A DNA stretch of 64,000 nt from positions 11,222,001 to 11,286,000 of the forward strand of contig OX637296.1 in NCBI GenBank assembly GCA_951799445.1, in the 5' to 3' direction. Position 1 is the first letter of the stretch, and every line of letters starts with the position of its first letter. Source of the DNA: Pseudisothecium myosuroides. Lineage: Eukaryota; Streptophyta; Bryopsida; Hypnales; Lembophyllaceae. Below, piece after piece: positions 11,020 to 23,352 of this stretch. The notes beneath the pieces are model-generated. The model was not told where the DNA came from. It worked only from the letters and a program-made list of their open reading frames with translations, and did no database searches. Made by a program: the position numbers and the translations under genes.

Positions 11020-11610
11020 ATACTTGCAGTTCGTTTTGTGTTTTTTTGCTCCCAAAGTAAGCTTATCAATTGATTGACGGAGCTCTGTCTGTGCAGGAGT
11101 TGTGTTTTTAAAATGACGACCTCGTACATTTGATCAAGCACCTCGAGGAGCTTCCAGAGGGTAACTTATTGCATCCCAGAGAATGAAATCTAAGGCAATG
11201 CCCCTTCAGGTTCTGAAAATAGTCTGTCCTTGTCAATCCCTGCTCGCCAATTAAAGCAGCTGCTAGATCCTCAATGGAAAGACTGTTTGACTTCCACCAA
11301 CACTCCAAACAACCAACCTGCTGCATAGACTCTGCACAATGGAATTCCAGGGACTCAATGACTCATCAGATAATTCAGCAGAAGCAGACAAACAAATGCT
11401 TGGGCCAACGAGTCCTTGATTGGGGTTGCTTACCCATCCACACATTACATACATACATTACCTTAAGTTTGGCTGTTTGTTTGGCTTGTTACGTTGAGAT
11501 CTTCCAAACCATGCGTCCCTCGGTCTTGTGCTATGTGTTGTTGGAAAGTCCTTGGCGAGGAGGGGTGCACTGGCTTTGTTTCGTGGCGTTCCAATTCACA
11601 GTGTAAAAGT
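11020..11610 (-). pseudogene. Gene-like fragment of unknown product
   Basis: The base composition is closer to coding DNA than its surroundings. Two minus-strand frames (11108-11326 and 11263-11454) overlap. On the minus strand, splice-like sites are visible: a donor-like AAGGTAATG near 11460 and acceptor-like TTGTGCAG near 11333. The translated fragments (for example SIEDLAAALIGEQGLTRTDY) are protein-like, but I cannot assign a family, and no continuous frame is preserved. It could be a gene relic or part of a transposon capture. Confidence 0.25.
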
Positions 11611-11692
11611 TATTGAATTTCAAAAAAATTAATGAATTAAAAGAATAAAAAATGCCTTATATTTTTATTTTGATTGTGATAGCGGCATAAAG

Positions 11693-11938
11693 CACACTAT
11701 TTTTATTTAAGGATTTATAAGGAGGGCTTAGCCATCATTTTTGACATCCCAATGACTTTGGCAACAACACATGGCACACTATTTTTATTTTAAGGATTTA
11801 TAAGGAGGGCTTAGCCATCACTTTTGACATCCCAATGATTGTAGCAAGGACACGTGGCACACTATTTTATTTAAGGATTTATAAGGAGGGCTTAGCCATC
11901 ACTTTTGACATCGCAATGACTATGGCAACAACACATGG
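11693..11938. repeat. Tandem repeat, three units of 81-83 bp
   Basis: Units start at 11693, 11775 and 11858 with CACACTATTTTTATTTAAGG-like sequence and contain GGCTTAGCCATCACTTTTGA. The identity is above 90 percent by eye. A partial fourth unit (CACACTAGTACTAG) follows at 11939. No function is evident. Confidence 0.9.
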
Positions 11939-11949
11939 CACACTAGTAC

Positions 11950-14900
11950 TAGTTAAGACAATATGAAATCTAGAAGGTAGGCAAGCCTAGTACCACCCTG
12001 ATTATTAGCAATTTGAATATCTTGGGGCCAATTCCAAGAAGGGCACATATTTTTTAGAGTTGTGCGCTTGTTTCACAAATCAAATCCAAGTGGAATTGTA
12101 ATTTTCTCATTAAAATTGTAATTTATGTGAATTTTTGAAGTGGTTTGCCCTAAAATTACAAATCTACTTGTAGATTGAAGTCATGAACATCTTATAAACA
12201 ACCCATAATTGCTCTCTTATATATCCAATGGTACTTACATGTTCACCATTAAAGGATTGACACGTTATTCCTTATTGGCATTGATGTAGTGATTTTGTCA
12301 AACAATTGAACGGATTTGGATGAAATTTTGGACAAAATTAAGGGGCCAAAAGTAAGATGACGGAATTAGGCAGTTGGCAAAAATGGGTTGACTTATCTTA
12401 TAGAAGAATGCTTTTGAATTGAGTTTTGTTTGTTTTGAAAAAGGAAAAAAGAAAAGAATGACAACTGAATATTGAGAGCAAACACAAGAGTGTTCAAGTT
12501 GTGCACTTCAAAGGTCATAATGGGCTACGTAATTGAGACTTATGATTTTATTGACTACACTTACAACTATATATTATTCTGAAAGGATTTGTTGTAAGAC
12601 TTGAGGCCACTTAATATACAACCAAAGTAGCTAAGTTATCTAGAACATTATAGAGTGTTGTAGAAAAGAATAAAGAAACTTTTTTTGACCAACTTATTAT
12701 ATCTAGTGGGATTTATTTTGAGAGCACACAAACAAGTGGGACAAGAGGCTAGAGGCTAGAAGTGAAGTTGCTACAAAGGAATAGTGATTGTATTTGGAAC
12801 TTGGGTGGTTGAATCAAAGTTTGTGAAGAAGTCCCACAAACTACTATACCATTGTAAGTGGTCCTCACTTTCTAGATTTGGAGCGGGGGGGCACTTGTAT
12901 TTTGATGCAATTCTTGAAATTGGAAAGTGTATATTATTATAACATGGAATTATTAGATGCTTTATTGAATTATTTTGGATGATACACACCTAGCATGAAA
13001 TCCAAAACACAAATCACCATGAGTTACTATGGGAATTATGCCTCATTTAATCTTGAAACATTTGACAATAAAGGGATTTATTTAGAAAACAAGAGGCTTT
13101 TCCTTGGTCTTTTGGATAGTTCAATGAAGGAGGATTAATTTATAATTAGGAAAGATATTGCATTGACTAAAATCAGGATCTTTTATGCATATAAAGGCAC
13201 TCCTAAAATAGATAATAATTCAAAATTTATTGTGATTTATGCAAATGTAGTTTTAGGATCTAATACTTTCATTGATTTCAAGTTAGCTTCAAGAAAATCA
13301 ACACAATTGGACCAATTGATCAATTTATTGTAGCTTTTGAAGTTGCCAAGATTATTTTGGCAATACAATGTTTTTTTGTGCAAATAGTTTGTGCTTATTC
13401 ATTGTATTTTCAAAATTTTACAATAAAAATGTCACTATAAGAGTATATTTAGAGTGTAGAGTTTGTGTATGACACAATGCAAAAATAATATGAGATCAAG
13501 ATTAGTTGCTCCACCATTATTCATTAGTATATGTGGTCTGACTTGTCCTAGAATTAACTCACCAAAGTCCTATAAGGTCTCCCAAATGAAGGGCCACCTT
13601 CCATCGGTTTCAAAAATTCAAGGAATTGCCAATTTTGCATTTCCAAAACATTTTCTTCATTTCCAAATGTGTCCAAGCATCCACTACAGTAGCTTGAAAT
13701 TGGTGTCATTAGAAAGAAGATGAAATTTCCAACAATTGACAAATTTTCTTCTTCTAAAAGCAAATAAAAATTTGATTTGGAAATTGAAATTGAAAATTAG
13801 TTGCAACCACTTTTAAATTGATCTCCACCCATTAGGGGTTGATGCCATCTTTTTTTAGTTGGTGACATATCACCAAATGGCAAAGTCTGTCATTAGAAAT
13901 GCTAATTTAGAACTAAATTTTTTTTACTATGATTTTTTTGTATATTTGACCATTTTCATCCAATTTAGCACCTCTCATCTAATTATAATGACAAAAGTAC
14001 CATTGAGCCCACTCTAGCTACATTCAAAAATTTGCAAGAAATATTCTAGTTAACACCATACATGCTCCTTCCTTTCCCACATTGAATTCTTCTCGGTCAA
14101 GAGCTACAAGGTAGGAAGTCTATACAGTGCCCATTTAACTCCTAAAGTCTCAAGGCATTCCTTGGCCCAAAAAACACTCAAAACTGCCAATTCTATTTAC
14201 ATTGATAAAAAAAAGTTTATAAAATGGATTCTTTTAGAACGTAATTGTAGGATTGTGTACTTAACTTATATAAGATCATGTGGAATTTTTTTGTTAGGTT
14301 TGACTATATAAATTGAAAGATATTGGATTCAAAATGAAAATTTAGTTGTTGTTTTTATTGTACCTAAGAAATTTAGATGTCTTTGACCACCATTTGTTGA
14401 AATTTTTTGGTCTACAAACTTTGAGGTTAAATTTTTTTCTTATGGGTAATTATGTTAGGCATATATATTCTAATTTTCAAGGTGATCCAAGATACTAAAA
14501 ATTTTACAATGCCAAAATGTCCCAAGATATAGTAATACACTAGGCCGTTTTTTAATCAATTTTCTTACCACCTATTTTTAGAAAACAAAAACACAAATGG
14601 TGTATTTAAAGATGTACTTTTATTTGAGAAGTGCGATTTTTTTAAAACTTCAAAATCTCTAATTTCTACAAGCATCTAATGCATGTTGCAACATTTCGAT
14701 AAACAAACAAAAGTAGGCAACCCTTGTACAAAAGGATCCTAGATGTTTCAATAAATTCTTATTTTGTTCCCATGTTGCTCTACAACTAGTGAACCATGCT
14801 CCTCCACTATGTGAAACATTTACATTTTAGGATTCATCTAATTAACCTTGTTATTGTTCACTTAAATAGATTCTCTACCCTAACACAACTACTCACTTTT

Positions 14901-14961
14901 TCTACGAGTCTCTCACTTAGTTTAAAACCACTTATTGGGTATAGAAAATGAGAAAAAAAGC
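11950..14961. other. AT-rich intergenic sequence
   Basis: No gene, RNA or well-defined repeat was recognised in this 3 kb stretch. Short open frames (12771-12989, 13463-13763) have no protein-like features. Confidence 0.5.
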
Positions 14962-15460
14962 TATTTATTCAAGTAGAGTGGTAGGAGGTAAAATACACCT
15001 ATGTAAATTAGGATGATATAAGAGCTCAAGTCGAAAGTAGGAATTGTATTAAAAGTAGAATTTGAGACCTCATTTAGGCAAAATAGAATAACTTTTTTTA
15101 GAAAATCTTGAACTAAGCTAATGTATAAAATGAGGATAAATTTCATCTTCCAAAACTCGTTTCAAATTTTGAGCCTCCAATCAAAAGTTATGGACAAGTT
15201 CAAGTAGGGGTTGGAAGGGACATTTTCAAACATCCTCTTTGAATTCTATCCATAAATTTTTTTTGAAGGCTCAAAATTACAAAAAAAAATTTGGAGATGA
15301 AAGTTATATAAATTTCATAACTTTTCTTAGTTCAAATTTTTTTATAAAAATCTATTCTACTATGCCAAATTGAGGTTTGAAATTCTACTTTTAACACAAT
15401 TCCTGCATTTTGACAATGAGCACCCAAGCTCCCTTATTCAAATTATCCCATATCCTTTGA
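14962..15460. mobile_element. Family D foldback element, copy 1
   Basis: The arms are imperfect inverted repeats of about 230 bp meeting near 15225. The left inner arm TTTTGAGCCTCCAATCAAAA pairs with TTTTTTTTGAAGGCTCAAAA; the outer parts carry the phrase ACCTCATTTAGGCAAAATAG and its reverse complement CTACTATGCCAAATTGAGG. Related copies occur at 17870-19085, 34466-34814 and 39590-39885. Non-coding. Confidence 0.6.
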
Positions 15461-15739
15461 TGATTTGTGATGGACTATGGATTTCACTGTAAAAATGACC
15501 TCTCCACACATTATCCTCACAAAGTGTCGATAAAACAATCCCTTCATTTTGCCATTAGAAATTTCTTGATGGGAGATGGTCAAATGATGGATTGATATTT
15601 GACTCTATAAATTTTTGGCTAGCCATTTTGACAATTATTTGTAGATTTGGCTGTCTGATCCTAGAATTAAAAAAAAAATTAGAATTAAAAAAAAAAGTTA
15701 AGTAAAATCTACTATTTCAGTACGGTATCTATATGACTC

Positions 15740-16086
15740 TATGCCTCATGTGCAGTAGTTGTCCGCCAATGGCTGCCCCTTGCTGTGGGTCTGAATATGC
15801 ACCCGTTGGGCCCCTTTTTGCAGTGATCCTTGCCCATTTCAGCAGCTTGGTGAAAGTCAATGAGATTTAACATGCCCGTGTTGCCCCGTCTCCCCCATAT
15901 TCCAAAGAAATGGTCATAACTTGTCAGCCGTGAGTCCGATTTGAAAATAAAATATATACTTGTGAAGCTCTTGAGACATTCAATCTCCACAAAAAGTTTC
16001 AAAAAATCATGCCAAAAAAGTTGAGATCGTAGGTACCTGCCCAACCCTTCAAGAGTCCCCATAGGGAATTCTTGGGACTTTAGGGG
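15740..16086 (-). mobile_element. Family B (TTAA) element, truncated copy
   Basis: The right boundary reads CTTGGGACTTTAGGGG followed by TTAA (16087-16090), exactly the family B end. Read from that end, the sequence contains GATTTTTTGAAACTTTTTGT, the counterpart of GATTTTTTGAAACTTTTTTT in the copies at 18065 and 55686. No left end was found, so the copy is truncated near 15740. Confidence 0.55.
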
Positions 16087-16090
16087 TTAA

Positions 16091-17869
16091 GAGCTGAAAA
16101 TTTCTTTGGGGAAGTTAGACTTCTTGAAATATTTTTTGGTAAATTTTCATTGAAAGACAAATGGAATTGGGCATCTAACCCAAGTTGGTTCATATTTTTT
16201 TGGTGTTGCATGGAAGTAGTCATGATTTTTGGAAGTTGAAACATAGTGGGCTGTCATGAAATGTATCCACGTCATGAAATGTATCCACCTCTTGAAATGT
16301 TTACTATTTTTATATCGCTAGTGCAATGAGGAAGAAAAATGTACCTTTGCATTAGATGACACTTTTAGAGACCAAGCGCTTTATAGACCTCTCCTTCATA
16401 TGAAATTAAACTTAACATGCTAGAGTTAATCGTAAAGTGCACCCCAATTTGTAGAAGGGTGTGAGAGGAAGGTTTAATTAAAAATAACTTAGTACAAAAG
16501 AAACACAACACCAAACTCCATCAGACCAAGTTTGCGTGCTTCAAGGAGTTTTGTCCTATATTTTTTCTCAAACTCTGAATCCCAGTCCCTCATGGCACAC
16601 ATTTTATGACTAACTCTACTGTCGGGCCCTTTGCCCTTTGTTTGTTCTCTGTTCCCATGCAGTTCTATCTCTATCTATTTCTGGTTTGTTCTGGAGTATG
16701 ACAAACAGTCTCTACCCAAGATTTCTCTCTAGATCGCGTTGAGGTACACTCTCATAATCTGTCCAACAGTCCTTGTGGTCTCTGTTGTTGAGTTTGTCTT
16801 GGTTCTCAGTTTCTCACCAGCCAGGCCACTTGCAGCTGGCTGGCATGTATTTTGCCCTTCAGTTTGCAATGAAATTGCATTTCATTTGTTTCAAAACAAA
16901 TAAATAATCTGCCCGACAGCAACCAAGGTTGGTACACCCAGAACTGCCACTTTTTGCTACTGAGCCTATTTACTATTATTAGACTGGTCAGATTTTCACA
17001 TGTTCTTGTTGGCAAGTGAAAGGAGGTTCCACTTCCAAAGTACCAGAGAACATGGCATTTGGATACTGTATGCAAAAGTTATTAAGGAACAAAGTTTGGT
17101 TCTAAAATCGTTTCTTCCACATAGGTACAAAACTGATTTTGGAGATGTACACATAATTAAGATGGCGGTTTAAGGTGAGTGGCACATTTGGGTGTACCTA
17201 CCTTAACATGGTGTGCGGAAAGTAAGGTACTGTAGATATATCATAGACCTTAAGTTATGCATGCTTCCAATGTTTTAGAACATGCCAGGGAAGGACAGCC
17301 AACAAGGGACCTGTCAATTGGACTGCCTGTATTATTCTTGAAGAACTGAAGTTTCTGTAAAAAGCTTGGCGGGGGTTCGGATATCGAAGCTAGCTTAGCT
17401 GCACCCCAGTGTAAGAAATCTGAGAGCATGTGCACTCCATGAGAAAAACATTGAGCTCAGGAATGCAACGCACTGTGTGACAGAGCTCATATCATTCAAT
17501 TCTGATTGTATGCAACTGACACTTGTAAAGTCAATGTTCAAAGACCCTGTCAGTTGATACTTCCTAAGCTCACAATCCCAAAACAAACAAAACCCATAAG
17601 TTTTAGTTTTAGTTTTTTTCTAACACATATCAAGGGTTATCTGTACTACAAGAAAGAGTAGTACAAAGACCTGGCTGCATGCGGCCTGGGATGGGTTAGC
17701 AGGTAAGTGTAAGAGCAGCACATGGCTGACATGCCAAGGAGGGGTGCCAAGTGCAGGTTTGGCATGCAAATTTGAAGAGTGCAGTTTCATTCCAAGAAAG
17801 TGTGACCCATGGTGGGAGTGCCAAGAAGGGACACCAAGTTTACATTCCTTCAAAATCAAATTGTAAACA
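16091..17869. other. Intergenic sequence, no gene recognised
   Basis: Mixed composition, with somewhat GC-richer parts at 16600-17100 and 17250-17860. Minus-strand frames of 60-90 codons exist but show no domain or splice pattern. A phrase GTGCCAAGAAGGG / GTGCCAAGTGCAGG recurs near 17740-17835. Confidence 0.4.
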
Positions 17870-19085
17870 ATTTAACTTTAAATTATTTGAATTATTTCAT
17901 AACTTTTGATTGGAATCTCAAAATCTCAAACGGAATTTTGTAGGTGAAATTTATCTTGATTTCCCAACTTTGTTTAGTTCGAATTTTTTTTGAAAAAAAT
18001 ATTCTACTATGTCTAAATGAGGTTTAAAATTATACTTCAAACACAATTCCTACTTTTGACTTAACCCCTAAAGACCCAAAGTCCCCTCGGGGGACACTTG
18101 GGATTTCGGGCCGGCTCGTGCGACCTGAAATTTCGACTTGATTTTTTGAAACTTTTTTTGAAGATAGGAAATCACATTAGCTTTCCAAAAATATAATTTT
18201 TTTTGATCGGTGCCCGGGGAAAAAAGTTATGCCGCCCGAAGTCAAAAAAGCAGTTCGCCGGGCAGAAAAAAAAAACTTTAAAAAATTGAATTTTTTTTTT
18301 GATTTTTTTTCTCAAAGATCATGTTTTTGTCTATATTTGAAGCTTTGATTCATTCTATTTGGACTTAGAATGAGAAAGTTATGGACAATCTTGTTTTTCG
18401 GGCAATCTAAGCGTCTACTTCAAAAAACAACTTATAAAATTCATTTTTGAATGCAATTTTGGAAATTTTTCAAATTTTTTTTTTGAAAAGGTTAAGTTTG
18501 TTTGCAAGAACAATCCCACCGTTGGGATTATGGTGCTTTAATTCCATCTAAGAGCTATTGAAGATTTAGTGTTTTGTTCAATTTTGGACCTACTTCTACT
18601 TAACAATTTTTTTATATGTGAAAATCAAGTTTTGACATTCTGAAAAAAAATTCCCCCGACTCTCAACTCGAATGTTCAACATAAAAAATTTAACTTTATG
18701 GTGTGTAGTGCAAAAAAAATCCACAAAAGTCATCTGAAATTGCAATCCAGAGTTCAAAAAAACTTCTTTTTCCAACTTCAAACGCTAATATCTTCCAATC
18801 CATACGGTCAAACTTCGTGAAATTTTTACCACATGATTTGAGACAAGTGAAGTACAAGATCCTACGGTTAGATTCTAAAAAAAAAGTTTTTTTGGGTTTA
18901 GGGAGTGATCGTAGTAGAAATGGTAGTTTTCAGTGGTTTCAGAGCCAGAAAATGCTTTGGGCCTTTAGGGGTTAACTATGAGCGGTTGAACTTCAACTAA
19001 TTCTAATTTACATATCCCACATGAGTTGTTCTACTTCTTACCACCCCATGTGTATTTATATAAGAAACTTCTATTTTCACTTGAG
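17870..19085. mobile_element. Family D element, copy 2, interrupted by a TTAA element
   Basis: 17870-18060 matches the right arm of copy 1 (TATTCTACTATGTCTAAATGAGG against TATTCTACTATGCCAAATTGAGG). After the family B insertion the sequence resumes with CTATGAGCGG and reaches CCCACATGAGTTGTTC...CTTACCACCCC, the reverse complement of the outer end seen at 39600. The insertion point can be compared directly with copy 1 near 15417. Confidence 0.55.
18065..18971 (+). mobile_element. Family B piggyBac-like non-autonomous element, full copy (907 bp)
   Basis: The element is bounded by TTAA at 18061-18064 and 18972-18975. It starts CCCCTAAAGACCCAAAG and ends CTTTGGGCCTTTAGGGG, an inverted repeat with one mismatch. 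The TTAA duplication plus CCC...GGG ends are the hallmarks of piggyBac-type transposition. The interior has no open frame of note, so it depends on a transposase elsewhere. Copies of nearly the same length lie at 55686-56591 (same orientation) and 57683-58587 (opposite). It sits inside a family D element. Confidence 0.78.
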
Positions 19086-19089
19086 AACT

Positions 19090-19910
19090 CAAAGAAAGTT
19101 GAAAATGCTTATTTATGAAGTTTTTCGACACAAGTAAAGGGATCCTAACTACAATTGAAAATACTTTCTTTTTTTCAATATTTTTGGACACAAGTAGAGG
19201 AAACTTTATTGCAGTTGAAAATGCATTTGAACTTATTTGAAGGCCAGTCGGGAGGCTGTACCTCAAAGTTGGGGGCAAACGAGAGTCAAAATTCTCATAC
19301 TAGGCCGCGCGCAAGACGCGCCGTGCACTCACCAAATTTGGTGAGGCTAGACATTTCTTTGCCCTTGCCATGCCTGCTGTAGGGCCGTGAAGCTGCCCTT
19401 GCACAGCCAATCACCAAGTCTGCGCTACTTGAAGTGCTACCCAGGTCTCTTTTTATTGGCTTTCTAGTGCTAGATTGCAAAGAGAAAAATAATATTCTTG
19501 CTAGACAATGGCAAAAAAAATATGAAGTTTTTCGCCAAAAAATTTTGAATTAAAAAAAAATCTTGAATGAAACTGCTAGATTGTCGATGAAAACATGATT
19601 ACAGACATGTGATATGTGCTGATGTGATATTTTCTATCCAATATGTGGATGAATGCTGAAGTGTGGAGCAATGCTATAACATTTTATATCACCACTTTGA
19701 CACTTTATAAAAAATGAAAAAGAGAAGAAACCCTAGATGCTGCTCTATGGATGCTCTATTAAGGGGTCGCATTTAAAACACGATCGCTTTTAGAGTAGAC
19801 TACCTTAGTGGGCGGAACCAAGTTAGAAACCGAGGGGCGCCAGCATGCTGCAGCTATCGCAGTACTATGGCCAGACGGCACAAGTGACGTATGGAGGCAA
19901 ACCCATAATA
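19090..19910. other. Intergenic sequence with a palindrome and a MITE end
   Basis: A GC-richer patch at 19240-19480 contains a perfect 18 bp palindrome, CTCACCAAATTTGGTGAG, at 19328-19345. At 19785-19806 the sequence CTTTTAGAGTAGACTACCTT resembles one end of the MITE at 21597-22006. No gene was seen. Confidence 0.45.
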
Positions 19911-20101
19911 CAGGAGAACCTCTCTAAATTGATTGGTCTCGGACCGGTCTGATAGATTGGTTTATATAGGTTTATTGACTTTTAGAGGGTCATTTTTAGT
20001 CACAACCTTTGTTATGTGGCCCAGTCCAAGGCCGGTCTAACATGATTGGTTTACGGAGGTTTGTCTGCTTACAAAGGTTCGACTTAGGGAGTTTCTACTG
20101 C
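19911..20101. mobile_element. Short MITE of 191 bp
   Basis: It starts CAGGAGAACCTCTCTAAATT and ends with the imperfect reverse complement CTTAGGGAGTTTCTACTG. Inside, GGACCGGTCTGATAGATTGG and GGCCGGTCTAACATGATTGG form a diverged direct repeat about 100 bp apart. Flanks share CATAA, but the target duplication is not secure. Confidence 0.5.
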
Positions 20102-21590
20102 ATAAGCTTGTGACCCAACCGACCGAGTGGGGTGGCCCAAAGAACCTGAAATGGCTGGAACTTGTTCTTTGTAACTTTTCATAACCGGTTGTTGACTTTT
20201 CAATGCTAATGTGGCACCGTCCCATAGGCTACTTGTCACCATTGCCATTCCAAGTTGCAACTCATAACCTTCTTTCCTTTCTACTTGCTTCCTACACTCT
20301 TGGATCATGAAGATCAAAGGTTGAGATTGAAAAATGAACAACCGGTTACGTCCGATAACCTATTCGCCACTAGCGTGGCTCATCGGTTATCTAATACATA
20401 ATTGTGCCTGATGGCAAACTAAGATTTACAGTACTGTACAGAAAATGCAAAGCTGAAGCTTAGAGACGGACGGAGCTTTTGGAGGAAAGTTGGTGCACAT
20501 CTTCCATTTTGTGTACTGAGGGGATCCACGTCACAAAATGACTGAGAATTGGCTTCTGTTGCTCACTTAACTCCATCTGCTGGAGAAAATGGCAGAGGAC
20601 AACCTCTGACTGGTCCTATCTTGTCCATTCATTACATCTACTGCTCTTGCCTGTCCCACCCTAAGTTAGTCAGGCATACTCAGCCAATGTGCTGGTGTGG
20701 CGGAGCCAGCCCTCTCCCTCTCCTTCGCAAAAGAAAAAGAAGAAGAAAAAATCATGGAACCAAGGCCGCTTTACACTATGGTGGAGAAGGGCACTGGTCG
20801 GTGGAGAAGTGCACCGGTCAGTTCAAGAAGTTTTGCCCAAGAGATGATTATTTGAGGCAACCGGTGGGATGTGGGAGAAGATGAAAAGACGATAAAATAT
20901 TGATTGCCATCAAAAGTCTTGAATGAATGGTTGTAGTGTAAATACCAAGCGGAGAAGTCTTCTGAATAACTTCACAAATTGAAGTCCACCCGATGGCAAC
21001 TTCACCAAGAGGAGAGTTTTGCAATGTGAAAGAAGAAGAGGCAAAGAGCTAACTAATGCTATTTGAAATAAAGGAAGCCCTCTATTGCATAACTGAGATA
21101 TGCCATGATGAAAAAGACAATCAATGAAGTTGGAGTTCTCCGGAGGCCAAGTTTCTTGTTGGTGGGGTTGAAGCCGCCCAAGAAACTCAACCTCCAGAGA
21201 ACTCCCCTTCCAAAAAGTACTGCCTACGTAGGTAGCCATGTCATTTTTTCATCCATGTTTGAATTTCTCTACTCGACAAGTCTTTGCCGGTATAAATCCA
21301 ATTTAGTGAAGAACAAAATTTCTTTCAATCATACTGCTCCATTTCATTACAATTCTTGGCCAATGCACTTCTCTACCATGGTGTAAAGTGGCCCTTGGTA
21401 TCCAAAAAAAACAGAATTAGATGCTCATGTTTAATCGTTTTTTCCTCTTGCAAAATGGAGAATATATACATTTGAGCATTGGTTGGGTTGTCTTTTTTGT
21501 CTTTTAACAAACCTTTTTTAGACTTGTAAGTTTTTTAATTTTATAAGACTGTGTTACAATATCTAATAATGGGGTGATAGCAACACCTTG
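20102..21590. other. Intergenic sequence, no gene recognised
   Basis: A small stem-loop lies at about 20356-20397 (GATAACC...GGTTATC, arms about 17 nt with mismatches). Frames at 20549-20884 and 20910-21239 lack protein-like features. Nothing else was recognised. Confidence 0.4.
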
Positions 21591-21596
21591 CGCATA

Positions 21597-22006
21597 TTAA
21601 AGTAGTTTGCTCTAAAAGCAACCGTCTTCTTCAAATCACCCCTATAATTAGTTCTGGAATGTATATAAGGTGATCCTTAATTGACCTCTTTAACCATTAA
21701 GTAGATTGAGGAAAAAACGTTATTCATTGCAAAAGCCAATCATTCTCCTTGGTTTCCTCACATCTCTTTATAGATTTGCAAGTGGATGGATTTTGGAAGA
21801 CCTATGGTCACAATAGATGCCTACAACATAAATCTTTGAAACTTTATAAGTAATTCAATAATGCTTCAAATAATATGAAACCAAGTGCGTTACATTTTGC
21901 ATGTATTTTTCTTTCTCTAAAAAATGAGCTGAAAATCTTTCCATCCACAAAAACCCATGAGCAAGACTAGACCTTAAACAATTGCTTTTAGAGCAAACTA
22001 CCTTAT
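21597..22006. mobile_element. MITE with 20 bp perfect inverted termini
   Basis: Left GTAGTTTGCTCTAAAAGCAA and the reverse complement of the right end are identical over 20 bp. Weaker similarity continues outwards, so the true ends may lie near 21568 and 22040. A single related end is found at 19785. Non-coding. Confidence 0.6.
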
Positions 22007-22040
22007 AGCATTCTTAATCCTTTATAAAGGGTGCCTTATT

Positions 22041-23352
22041 AGGAGTTGAAAAAACTAGATCTTGTAATAAAATACGATTTTATATTGAGAAGATATTTGT
22101 GTACTAAATAAGTGGGTTCTTAATTTATATTGCAAGCCAAGCAAGTAAGGTGGAGCCACCCATAACTGACCAAATAAGCAAATCTGACATGATGTGGAAT
22201 AGTGCAAGGCAAAACAAATATTTTCAAAGGGGCATCAATAGAAATGAAAAAATTTGCAAAAGAATTGGTAATTTTATTGCTTGAATTGAAATTACTATGA
22301 ATTTTGGGAGGCATAGAAAGCTCCGGACCCATGGCCAATGTCTAGACTCTTCCAATTCTAATCATTCAAGAACTTTTTTCCTACTCATTATTTCCTACTT
22401 TCTTTTTCACAACTTGGGACATGTGTCTTGTATTTATTAGTTCCAATCTTGAAAAGGAAAAAAAAACATTCTAAGCTTCAAAAAATTTGGTGCAGCCTTG
22501 GTAAAAAATAATTGCACCTATAGGTTGGATATGGGTTACTGGTCAGGAATAGGTGGCTTTACCTTATCTAGGAAGGACCAGGAAGAGCCGTGTTAAGAAT
22601 GTTGTGATGTCCCAAGTCATTTTTTCATTACAAAAAATTCCCTTTATTTTTGTTCACATTTTTGTTTGTAATGTCCAACCTCTTAAGATCTCTTGATTTC
22701 AACTTATCAATGGTTGTAGAAAAGATCACTTTATAGATGGCATATAATAATAAGGAAAAAACTATGGGATAATGAGGCATATTGATTTGTATTTGTAATA
22801 ATATTTGTATCAATATATAAATGTATTCATAAGCTTTATTTCATATCCGTATCCATACTTGGAATACTAGGACTGAGGACATTAGAGGTGCATGTAATTT
22901 TGGGAAGATAGTGTCATAATCTATACTAAATTGCTAACAACTAATATGTAGATGGGGTGGAAGGTGTTAAAATTTGGGATGCCTCTTTAACAATTTCATG
23001 TTCCAACCATCTAAGCTACTATAGGATTACAGCACACTTACACCTGATGTTGATTGAATTTGTAATTTGTAAATGATTTTAAGGGCATCGCCATTCCAAA
23101 TCAACTTGCCATAATTTCATATTTACATTTGGCAAGCTTCTCAACTTCTTATCTTCCACCCCTATGCACCAAATGTATTCCATAAATAGTGAACTGATTA
23201 TTTACAAGTGAAATGGAGCAACTAAACTTAGATTTTATGTGTCCATCCTTGGGACAATAAATAAGATGAGGTGCTTGCAATTTCTTGGAGGGGCTTGGAA
23301 CACTAATCATCCAATTTGATTGTATGTTAGGCACTAATGGTGTTGAAGTGGA
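22041..23352. other. AT-rich intergenic sequence
   Basis: No gene, RNA or repeat was recognised. Confidence 0.5.

Noticed and set aside
11108..11454. A functional protein gene here
   Set aside because: Protein-like pieces lie in different frames without a convincing splice model, so only a gene-like fragment is listed.
20549..20884. 111-residue plus-strand frame with a Lys/Arg-rich stretch
   Set aside because: The basic run comes from an AAGAAAAAGAAG tract. There is no domain, splice pattern or conservation cue.
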